Source: an uncultured Ruminococcus sp. (GTDB lineage Bacteria > Bacillota > Clostridia > Oscillospirales > Ruminococcaceae). Taken from it: a stretch of DNA of 64,000 nt. The DNA is taken from the NCBI GenBank assembly GCA_946413815.1, contig CAMKMD010000007.1, positions 1-64,000 on the forward strand. The letters run 5' to 3'. A program made the position numbers and the translations under genes. This document shows, one piece after another, positions 1 to 7,779 of the stretch. Under the pieces are notes generated by a model, which was given only the letters and a program-made list of their open reading frames with translations, ran no database searches and was not told the DNA's origin. Positions within the stretch are counted from its first letter, which is position 1; every line of letters begins with the position of its first letter.

Positions 1-210
1 AGTCCACCGGACTGTTTTTGAATTCACCCCTTGCCGGGCGCTTTGTGGCTATATGTGGGGCTTTGCCCCAGCCTAACCGGCCCTTCCCCTCTGTCAGCTT
101 CGCTGACATCTCCCCACACTGTGGGGAGTCACCCCACCAGAGGCTCTGCCTCTGGACTCCGCTAAAGGGTCGAAGACCCTTTAGAATCCCAACCGTTTGG
201 TTTTTACTGT
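1..210. repeat. Multi-hairpin intergenic element (REP-like): consecutive perfect inverted repeats with 3-nt loops
   Basis: AGTCC-acc-GGACT (1-13); TGGGGC-ttt-GCCCCA (56-70); GTCAGC-ttc-GCTGAC (93-107); CTCCCCAC-act-GTGGGGAG (110-128); CCAGAGGC-tct-GCCTCTGG (137-155); CTAAAGGGTC-gaa-GACCCTTTAG (162-184). Confidence 0.75.
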
Positions 211-282
211 AAAACAGACTTTTTTGTTATTGATTCTACTCCTGATCTATGCTATACTTTAGTTATCATTATTATTCAAGGA

Positions 283-909
283 GTGAACACCATGAAAAAA
301 ACTGCATTAATCCTCACACTCGTCCTCGCTGCTGTATCGGCAGTATCCTGCACAGCCGGCGATACCGCTCCGGAATCTGTCACAGAATCTGCAACGGAAT
401 CAGCCACAGAATCAGTCACAGAATCAGCTCCGACAGCCGCATCATCTTCATCAGAAGAGCTCGACTTCAGCGTACTGAAGACCTTTGACCTCGCTTCCTC
501 CGACCTGCACGAGGGAGTATGGGATTCTGTCATCACCAATACCAGTAACGGCTCCAACCGCTCACCTCAGCTTTCATGGGCTCCTGTTGAAGGTGCTTCC
601 GACTATGTTGTCTACATGATCGACACCACTGCCACAAACTGGGTACACTGGCGCTCCGTGACCGGTGGAGTTACTAACCTGCCCGCCGGCTGGGCAAAGG
701 AGAAGGAGTACGTAGGCCCCTATCCGCCCGAGGGCACACATGATTATGTGATATACGTCTTTGCTCTGAAGGAACCGGCAAATAAGGTGAGAGGAGCATT
801 AAACTCCTCAAGTCCTGAATTCTTCAAGCTGATAAAGAGTCTTGACAATGACGGCGGAAACATCCTCGCCTACGGTACGATCAAGGGTACATATACTCAC
901 GGAGACTGA
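283..909 (+). CDS. PEBP / YbhB-YbcL (Raf kinase inhibitor-like) family lipoprotein
   Basis: Lipobox-like VSC after signal peptide; Ser/Thr/Glu repeat linker; PEBP-like core SPQLSWAPVEGASDYVVYMIDTTATNWVHW; start likely ATG 283 or 292. Confidence 0.85.
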   Translation: MNTMKKTALILTLVLAAVSAVSCTAGDTAPESVTESATESATESVTESAPTAASSSSEELDFSVLKTFDLASSDLHEGVWDSVITNTSNGSNRSPQLSWAPVEGASDYVVYMIDTTATNWVHWRSVTGGVTNLPAGWAKEKEYVGPYPPEGTHDYVIYVFALKEPANKVRGALNSSSPEFFKLIKSLDNDGGNILAYGTIKGTYTHGD

Positions 910-947
910 TACCGCTTCATCATTAAAAAACAGAATACTCAACCGTA

Positions 948-976
948 ACAGACAGTCCCCGGACTGTCTGTTTTTT
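948..976 (+). terminator. Rho-independent terminator
   Basis: ACAGACAGTCC-cc-GGACTGTCTGT followed by T-run. Confidence 0.9.
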
Positions 977-1108
977 CATATAAACAAACCTCACAAATTT
1001 TTCTGATTTCAACACAACCTTTTAAGCTTAAATTAAGAAAAGGCAGTTATAATAGAAACAACATGAAGAAATCCACCACTTTATCAAAGCAAAAAGGAGT
1101 ATGTGATC

Positions 1109-3184
1109 ATGAAAAGAAAATACCTGATATCTTCTATTCTTGCTGCTTCTCTTGCAGTAACGGCAGCTGTTTCATCTCCGCTGACATCTTCGGCGGCAGG
1201 TATCAGCGGCGACATGAACTCTGACGGAAAGTTCGATGTCTCCGATGCTGTTGTAATGCAGAAGTGGCTGCTCGGTATGCCTGATGCGGTAATTACCGAC
1301 TGGCAGGCAGGCGATATGAACAATGACGGCTCTCTTGATGTGTTCGATTTCTGCATCATGAAGAGAAAGCTCGTTGAAGCCGCTTCTACTCCGGCTGAGG
1401 CTGGTGCTCTTGCAGTACTCTTCTCTGACAGCTCCGTCACTATAACAGACGATAACGGAAATACCGTATCAAATCAGGATTCGATAAGGATCGAAGGCCA
1501 GAAGGTCACCATCACAAAGCCCGGTGAGTACAGCTTCTCAGGTACCTCCTCCAACGGCCAGATAATCGTTGATGTTGACAAGAACACCTATCCTGAGGAT
1601 AAAGTAACACTTTCATTTGCAGGCCTCACTCTCTCAAACAGCAGCGCAGCACCCGTATACGTTGCAAGCGTGGGTGATGAGTGCGTTATCTCCGCAAAGA
1701 AGGATACGATAAATACTATATCTGACGGCACATCCCATACTGATACCTACACAGACAGCGACGGTCAGCAGAAGACTATCAATGCTGCGATATTCTCACG
1801 CGATGATCTCAAGATCAAGGGCAAGGGCACGCTTATAGTAAACGGCAACAGCAACGATGGTATCCTTTCCACAGATGATCTCAAGATCTACAACGGAAAT
1901 ATACAGGTAACCGCCAATGATGACGGCATCTGCGGCAAGGAGTCTGTCCGTATCGGCGATGCAGAGGACGAGAGCTATGAGAACCTGAGCATCACCGTCA
2001 AGGCAACCAACGGCGACGGTATCAAGTCCACGAACCACACCAAGGAGAACAAGGGCACCATTGAGATAAACGGCGGAAAGATCTCCGTTGACTCTCATTC
2101 CGATGCTATACAGGCTGCACGTGATGTTACAGTCAACGGCGGCGAGATCACCATAAAGACCTATCAGGGTGTTGATTTCACACCCACCAACAACGGCGGC
2201 AATAACGGCGGCTGGGGCGGCGGCATGGGCTTCAGCTGGGATGCGGGCCATGACCTGGGTCTCGAATTCAGCGCAAAGGGTATCAAGGCAGGCAACAGCG
2301 ATGCACAGATCCCCGGCACGATCAATATCAACGGCGGCGATATCAGTATCAACTCGACTGATGACGCTGTACACTGCGGCGATACTATCACAGTCAACGG
2401 CGGAACTACCACTGTGAAGACTGCTGATGATGCGCTCCATGCTGACAAGTACCTCTATATAAATGGAGGTAAGATCAACGTTACCGAGAGCTATGAAGGT
2501 CTTGAGGCAATGCAGATGTATATCAAGGACGGCGATATCACCGTATACGCAGAGGACGATCCGACCAACTGCGGTGAGAAGGGCGCTGCAAAGACTATCG
2601 ATGTCGGTAATGACAACTGTATCCTTCAGATCGACGGCGGTACACTCCATATATACGTTACAAACAACATGGAGGGCGACGGTCTCGATTCCAACGGCAA
2701 CATTTATATCAACGGCGGATTCGTGTACGCTGAAGGTTCAGTTGACGGACCTGACTCAGCACTCGATGCAGACGGACATATCTATGTAGCCGGCGGTACA
2801 CTGGTAGCTACAGGCGGTCTCGGACGCGGTGAGCTTCCTGAGACATCCTCCACACAGCCCACGCTCTACTGGGGCGACAACAACAACAAGTATCCCGCAG
2901 GCAGTGTAGTAGCTCTTCTTGATTCAAGCGGACGTGAGATCCTTTCCTACAGAACAGAGCAGGCTATGAAGTGTGCTGCTGTAAGCAGCCCTGAAGTAAA
3001 GATGGGCGGCAATTATACACTCACAGTCAACGGCAACAAGGTTGCTGACTTCACCGTTACCTCAGGCCTTAATATCGTAGGCGACCACTCTGACGGAGGC
3101 TTCGGCTTCACCGGCGGAGGCGGCGGCTGGCCCGGCGGTGGCGGCGGAGGATGGCCCGGCGGCGGCGGAGGCTGGGGCTTCTGA
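1109..3184 (+). CDS. Secreted dockerin type I protein with DUF4353-like carbohydrate-binding beta-helix repeats and Gly-rich C-terminus
   Basis: Signal peptide; duplicated dockerin calcium loops GDMNSDGKFDVSDAVVMQKWLLG / GDMNNDGSLDVFDFCIMKRKL; repeated INGG...I modules; GGGGGWPGGGGGGWPGGGGGWGF tail; ORF opens at 1103, ATG 1109 likely. Confidence 0.88.
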   Translation: MKRKYLISSILAASLAVTAAVSSPLTSSAAGISGDMNSDGKFDVSDAVVMQKWLLGMPDAVITDWQAGDMNNDGSLDVFDFCIMKRKLVEAASTPAEAGALAVLFSDSSVTITDDNGNTVSNQDSIRIEGQKVTITKPGEYSFSGTSSNGQIIVDVDKNTYPEDKVTLSFAGLTLSNSSAAPVYVASVGDECVISAKKDTINTISDGTSHTDTYTDSDGQQKTINAAIFSRDDLKIKGKGTLIVNGNSNDGILSTDDLKIYNGNIQVTANDDGICGKESVRIGDAEDESYENLSITVKATNGDGIKSTNHTKENKGTIEINGGKISVDSHSDAIQAARDVTVNGGEITIKTYQGVDFTPTNNGGNNGGWGGGMGFSWDAGHDLGLEFSAKGIKAGNSDAQIPGTININGGDISINSTDDAVHCGDTITVNGGTTTVKTADDALHADKYLYINGGKINVTESYEGLEAMQMYIKDGDITVYAEDDPTNCGEKGAAKTIDVGNDNCILQIDGGTLHIYVTNNMEGDGLDSNGNIYINGGFVYAEGSVDGPDSALDADGHIYVAGGTLVATGGLGRGELPETSSTQPTLYWGDNNNKYPAGSVVALLDSSGREILSYRTEQAMKCAAVSSPEVKMGGNYTLTVNGNKVADFTVTSGLNIVGDHSDGGFGFTGGGGGWPGGGGGGWPGGGGGWGF

Positions 3185-3241
3185 TCCCGTCCTGAGCAAT
3201 AAAATACTGATAATTCCATCTCCTCATGATACAGACAAGCG

Positions 3242-3272
3242 GCCCGTGCATTCAGCACGGGCTGTTTGTTTT
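3242..3272 (+). terminator. Rho-independent terminator
   Basis: GCCCGTGC-attca-GCACGGGC followed by T-rich tract. Confidence 0.85.
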
Positions 3273-3334
3273 ACATTAAATAAAATCGTTTTAAATTAAT
3301 ATTAGCCTGTCAGCAAATAATTTGTGAAAGATTA

Positions 3335-3363
3335 TTGAAAATCAAAGAATTATATGATATAAT
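3335..3363 (+). promoter_or_regulatory. Sigma-70-type promoter for the SWIM operon
   Basis: TTGAAA (3335-3340), 17-bp spacer, TATAAT (3358-3363) with extended -10 TGA. Confidence 0.75.
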
Positions 3364-3395
3364 ATATGTATATTTTCGTAATCAAGGAGGTCATT

Positions 3396-4820
3396 ATGGC
3401 TGACGCAAAATCAATCACAGAGGAATACATAAGCTCCAATGCGGTCAATTCCTCTGCTCTTTCAAATGCTAAAAAGATTTCAAATACCGGCGGATTCAGA
3501 AAGCTCTGCAAGTCTGCTGACGAAACGCTCCTCTTCGGTGACTGCTACGGAAGCGGCAGCACTCCCTACAATGCTTCTGTTGATCTCTCCGGAGAGACAG
3601 CAGTATTTCGCTGCTCCTGCCCGAGCCGTCAGATACCATGCAAGCACTGTCTCGCTCTGATGTATGACTGGGTCGCAGGAAAGGATTTCACTGTGGAGGA
3701 GATACCAGAGGACGTTGCAAGGAAGCGCGAGAAGATAGAAAAGAAGGCGGAGAAAGCAGCATCAGGCGGTGCTGCTGCCAAGGCGCCCGCCAAGCCTAAC
3801 AAGTCTGCGGCAGAGAAGAAACTGAAAAAGCAGCGTGAGGGACTTGAGCTTGCGGAAGGCTTCGTGCATGATATCCTTGCAAACGGTATCGGCTCGGTGA
3901 ATAAGGCTGCCTGCTCGCAGTATCAGACCCTTGCAAAGCAGCTCGGCGATTATTACCTCCCCGAGCCTCAGGTCATAATGAACGAGATAATCAGAGCTGT
4001 GTCGAAGCTTTCGGAGAATCCCGATGACAGCGAAGCAGAAAACATCATCGCCCTCTGTGTAAGGCTCGGCGCAGTCATAAAGAAGAGCCGTGCGTATATC
4101 GACCAGAAGCTTGAGTCCGGTGAAGTCCTCCCCGAGGACAGCATCCTCTACGAGGAGATGGGCGGAGTGTGGAAACTCTCGCAGTTGAAGGAACTTGGGC
4201 TCTTCCGTGAAAATGCCCGCATCCTGCAGCTATCCTTTACCCGTACAGCAGATGACAGCCGCAGAGAGTACACAGACGAGGGATACTGGATAGACCTCGA
4301 TGCCGGCGATATCCTCCGCACTGAGAATATCCGCCCATACAAGGCTGTGAAGTACATAAAGACTGATGATGCAAAGTTCCGGCTTTATACCGTCAGGGAG
4401 CTCTGTCTCTATCCCGGTGCCATGAACAGGCGTATACGCTGGGAAGAGGAGGAGACGTCCCCCGCAGGAGCAGAGGAATATGCACAGGTACTCTCGAAGG
4501 CAGAGAGTATATCCTCTGCTGTAAAGGCTGCCAAGAACGAGCTGAAGAATACGCTTTCACGCCCCTATGCGGCAGTGCTTGTGAATTTCGATTCCATAGA
4601 GTATGCAGCGGACGGACACGGCGTGCTGAAATGCGGCGGAGAGACCATCGCTCTCTGCGGATACAGGCATTATCCCGGTGCCCTTGACTCCCTCAGGCTC
4701 ATTGCCGGAGAACTGAGCGGAGGCGCTGTTTTCGGCGGGCTCTTCTACGATACGAAGCAGCACAGCTTCTCATTCAGCCCATTCTCTGTAGTCACAGAGA
4801 ATGACATAATCAGGCTTTAA
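3396..4820 (+). CDS. SWIM zinc finger family protein (operon gene 1)
   Basis: FRCSCPSRQIPCKHCLALMYDW matches CxCx(n)CxH SWIM motif; RBS aaggaggt precedes ATG 3396 (ORF track opens at 3366). Confidence 0.88.
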   Translation: MADAKSITEEYISSNAVNSSALSNAKKISNTGGFRKLCKSADETLLFGDCYGSGSTPYNASVDLSGETAVFRCSCPSRQIPCKHCLALMYDWVAGKDFTVEEIPEDVARKREKIEKKAEKAASGGAAAKAPAKPNKSAAEKKLKKQREGLELAEGFVHDILANGIGSVNKAACSQYQTLAKQLGDYYLPEPQVIMNEIIRAVSKLSENPDDSEAENIIALCVRLGAVIKKSRAYIDQKLESGEVLPEDSILYEEMGGVWKLSQLKELGLFRENARILQLSFTRTADDSRREYTDEGYWIDLDAGDILRTENIRPYKAVKYIKTDDAKFRLYTVRELCLYPGAMNRRIRWEEEETSPAGAEEYAQVLSKAESISSAVKAAKNELKNTLSRPYAAVLVNFDSIEYAADGHGVLKCGGETIALCGYRHYPGALDSLRLIAGELSGGAVFGGLFYDTKQHSFSFSPFSVVTENDIIRL

Positions 4821-4830
4821 GGAGGATAAC

Positions 4831-6687
4831 ATGGAAGTTAAGAACAACCCTTTTTATGAACTCAGATCGCGTCTTTATGCCACTGCCGCAGCCGGCTGCT
4901 CTCTCATTGCGGAGGACTTCCGTCTCAGCCGCGCCATAGAGGCTTTCAGGCCTATGTCCGAAGCAAACAAGGTATTCGGGAAGCTCTGCGCTATGTGTGA
5001 TTCTCTCGTGAAGTCGCAGGATCCCGCATCCGATATAACAGACTGCATCGCCCTTGCTGATGCGCTTGCTGTGACGCAGGGCACCTTTGCTGACAGCAGT
5101 GTTACCGAGAAGGTTCCTGTATGCAGTATGGCAGAGCCGGCACACCTTTCCTTTACTGAGCTTGAGCTGTACAAGGAAAAGATAGGCAAGACTCCGTACA
5201 CTGAAGTGGATTTCGACAAGCGCTTTTTCGAGGTCGCCTCGGATCCGAGACTGCTCTCCTCCGTTATAGGGGTGGCAGGACGCAACGGCTCAGGTACAGC
5301 AGATTTCATTGTGCGTCTCGGGTCCGTATACGGAGAGAAATTCTATACCCTTCTCCTTGACAGTCTTGATTTATCAAACAAGAACGCGACGGGAAATCAG
5401 ATACGCTATGTAAGCAGCGTGACTCACGGACTGTACAATGACAGATACATTAAACTCGCAGAGAATGAGGATGCACCTCAGGGCATACGCATCGCTGCGA
5501 CAGAGGCTATGGCCTGGACTCCCTCAAATGAGGAGAAGCTCCTCAGCATCTACCGAACCTCAAAGAGCAAGATAAAGAATGCAGCCCTTCTCTCCCTTGC
5601 AAAGATAAACTCTAACGCTGTCGCTGATGTTGTAGCGAAGGCGGCTGAAAACCCGAAATCCACCGACTTTGATCTGCTGTGCGTTTCCGGAAGCAGGGCA
5701 GCCGCAGATTTTGCAAGGAGGGAACTCGATTTCATGGCCGGATACTCCGGAAAGGAGGCACCGCCGGAGCACCCCTTCATCTCCTACAGGTTCAATGGCT
5801 TCATGCTTCTTTCAAACAAGACGGATGTTGCCGATGCCTTTGAAAAATGGGCAGAAAGGCATACAGGCGATGATTTCGTACCCTATGACAGGGGGCCGGA
5901 TTTCACCTCTCCCAATGAACCGCTCATAATGAATCTCTTTGAAAAACAGGAGCCTGAGTACCGTGATATGGTCAGAAAGCTGCACGGCAAATATCCGGTG
6001 CAGTTCGCTCTTTCGGGCTTCCTGCTCGCTCTTATGGAGGATCCGGAGAACGCCTGCCGGAAGATATGCACGGATCACAGGATCTATGACAGGGATCTCT
6101 TCCATTTCATTCAGCGCATATTCCATACTCCCGACGGCTGGTACGGGATTAGAAGATCCTACTGCGCAGACACAGAGGATTTCACTGACATAAAGCTGTT
6201 CCGTTCCATACCGGATGATATGCTCGGTTTCCTTTCGGATACCTCAGTGGTCTATCCTTCTGACGAAATGGAGAAGATCTTCCCGAAAGGCGTGGACCGC
6301 AGCATCGCATCGGAAAATATGAAGCAGAGAGAATACCTGCTAAGGCATATCCTCAGTATATGCAGCGACGAAGACCGCGAAAGAGTGAGCGCTGCACAGG
6401 AGAAGTTCACAGATGCTATGAACAGAAGAGACAGAAAGGAAGAGGATGAAAACAAGCCGGAGAGTTCACCCTACGGCGGAGCCTATAATCTGCTGATGCA
6501 TATGATAAGGAATGATATGCCGCCGGAGTTTGCCTTTATGATAGAGCGCAGCACCTTGCCTGTGGAAGAGAAGATAATCGGCCTGAAGCAGGCTCTTATT
6601 GACATAGAAAAGGAATACCCCGACAGCCTTGACGAATTCAAGGCGAACATCAGACAGAAACTTGAAAAACTCGGAGCAAAGGAGTAA
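4831..6687 (+). CDS. HEAT-like repeat protein of unknown function (operon gene 2; position suggests a DUF5691-like role)
   Basis: RBS aaggagg; 618 aa, alpha-helical repeat-like central region; 10 bp after the SWIM gene. Confidence 0.65.
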   Translation: MEVKNNPFYELRSRLYATAAAGCSLIAEDFRLSRAIEAFRPMSEANKVFGKLCAMCDSLVKSQDPASDITDCIALADALAVTQGTFADSSVTEKVPVCSMAEPAHLSFTELELYKEKIGKTPYTEVDFDKRFFEVASDPRLLSSVIGVAGRNGSGTADFIVRLGSVYGEKFYTLLLDSLDLSNKNATGNQIRYVSSVTHGLYNDRYIKLAENEDAPQGIRIAATEAMAWTPSNEEKLLSIYRTSKSKIKNAALLSLAKINSNAVADVVAKAAENPKSTDFDLLCVSGSRAAADFARRELDFMAGYSGKEAPPEHPFISYRFNGFMLLSNKTDVADAFEKWAERHTGDDFVPYDRGPDFTSPNEPLIMNLFEKQEPEYRDMVRKLHGKYPVQFALSGFLLALMEDPENACRKICTDHRIYDRDLFHFIQRIFHTPDGWYGIRRSYCADTEDFTDIKLFRSIPDDMLGFLSDTSVVYPSDEMEKIFPKGVDRSIASENMKQREYLLRHILSICSDEDRERVSAAQEKFTDAMNRRDRKEEDENKPESSPYGGAYNLLMHMIRNDMPPEFAFMIERSTLPVEEKIIGLKQALIDIEKEYPDSLDEFKANIRQKLEKLGAKE

Positions 6688-6693
6688 GAAACA

Positions 6694-7779
6694 ATGGCAC
6701 AGGATATACTCAGGCTGTCCGCAGAACAGCTTTACAAGAATGAAATAGATGCGCTTATCGCTAACGAGACTGCCCCCATACCCAGGGGCTGGCAGATGTC
6801 ACCGAAATCCGTTCTGACATACATCATGGGCGGCAAGGCGGGAGATACGGTCATAACCCCGAAGTATATGGGCGACAGGCGTGTGGTAGAGATATGTATA
6901 GCCACACTCGTAACGGACCGTGCCCTCCTGCTCATCGGCGAGCCCGGAACGGCAAAGTCATGGCTCTCGGAGCATCTTACTGCTGCTATCAACGGCAATT
7001 CCTCACAGGTCATACAGGGTACGGCCGGCACTACCGAGGAGCAGATACGCTATTCCTGGAACTATGCCATGCTCCTTGCAAAGGGACCATCCTTTGATGC
7101 CCTCGTCAAGAGCCCTATATACAACGCCATGGAGACAGGCACTATAGCAAGATTCGAGGAGATATCAAGATGTGCCAGTGAGGTGCAGGATGCGCTTATC
7201 TCACTTCTCTCCGAGAAACGCATTTCCGTTCCGGAGCTTTCGGAGGAGGTGGCCGCAAAGAAGGGCTTCTCCATAATCGCCACCGCCAACACCCGTGACA
7301 AGGGCGTAAACGAGATGTCCTCCGCCCTTAAAAGACGTTTCAACATCGTCATACTCCCTACACCTTCCGATATGCAGACGGAGATAGACATCGTCAAGAC
7401 CCGTGTGGCTCAGATGTCTAAGGATATGGAGCTCAGTGCGGCTATGCCAAAGGACAGCGATTTTGAGAAGATAGTAACAGTATTCCGCGAGCTGCGTCAG
7501 GGAAAGACTCTTGACGGCCAGATGAAGATAAAACCCACGAGCGGAGTTCTATCCTCGGCGGAGGCTATCTCCCTCATGGTAAACAGTATGGCTCTTGCGG
7601 GCAGCTTCGGAAGCGGAAAGGTGACTGATTCAGAGCTTGCTGCCGCATTGCAGGGTGCAGTAGTAAAGGACGATGACAAGGACAAGGCCGCATGGGAGGA
7701 GTACCTTGAGAACGTCATGAAAAAGAAGGGCAGCGACTACTCGATGCTCTATGCCGAATGCAAGGAGCGTAACGCATAA
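6694..7779 (+). CDS. MoxR-family AAA+ ATPase (operon gene 3)
   Basis: Walker A GEPGTAKS; FEEISRCASEVQDALISLLSEKR Walker B/MoxR motif; IATANTRDKGVNEMSSALKRRFN sensor 1 region. Confidence 0.95.
   Translation: MAQDILRLSAEQLYKNEIDALIANETAPIPRGWQMSPKSVLTYIMGGKAGDTVITPKYMGDRRVVEICIATLVTDRALLLIGEPGTAKSWLSEHLTAAINGNSSQVIQGTAGTTEEQIRYSWNYAMLLAKGPSFDALVKSPIYNAMETGTIARFEEISRCASEVQDALISLLSEKRISVPELSEEVAAKKGFSIIATANTRDKGVNEMSSALKRRFNIVILPTPSDMQTEIDIVKTRVAQMSKDMELSAAMPKDSDFEKIVTVFRELRQGKTLDGQMKIKPTSGVLSSAEAISLMVNSMALAGSFGSGKVTDSELAAALQGAVVKDDDKDKAAWEEYLENVMKKKGSDYSMLYAECKERNA

Noticed and set aside
18-212. 64-aa ORF in the first 210 nt
   Set aside because: Sequence is dominated by consecutive hairpins; no RBS; better explained as a structured intergenic repeat.
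1796-2650. 284-aa minus-strand ORF inside the dockerin/DUF4353 gene
   Set aside because: Antisense shadow of a repetitive, well-supported CDS; composition follows the opposite-strand codon pattern and no RBS or family is recognised.
1109-3184. Internal repeats considered as a possible CRISPR or DNA tandem array
   Set aside because: Periodicity is at protein level (beta-helix INGG modules) with diverged DNA; no constant repeat/spacer structure.
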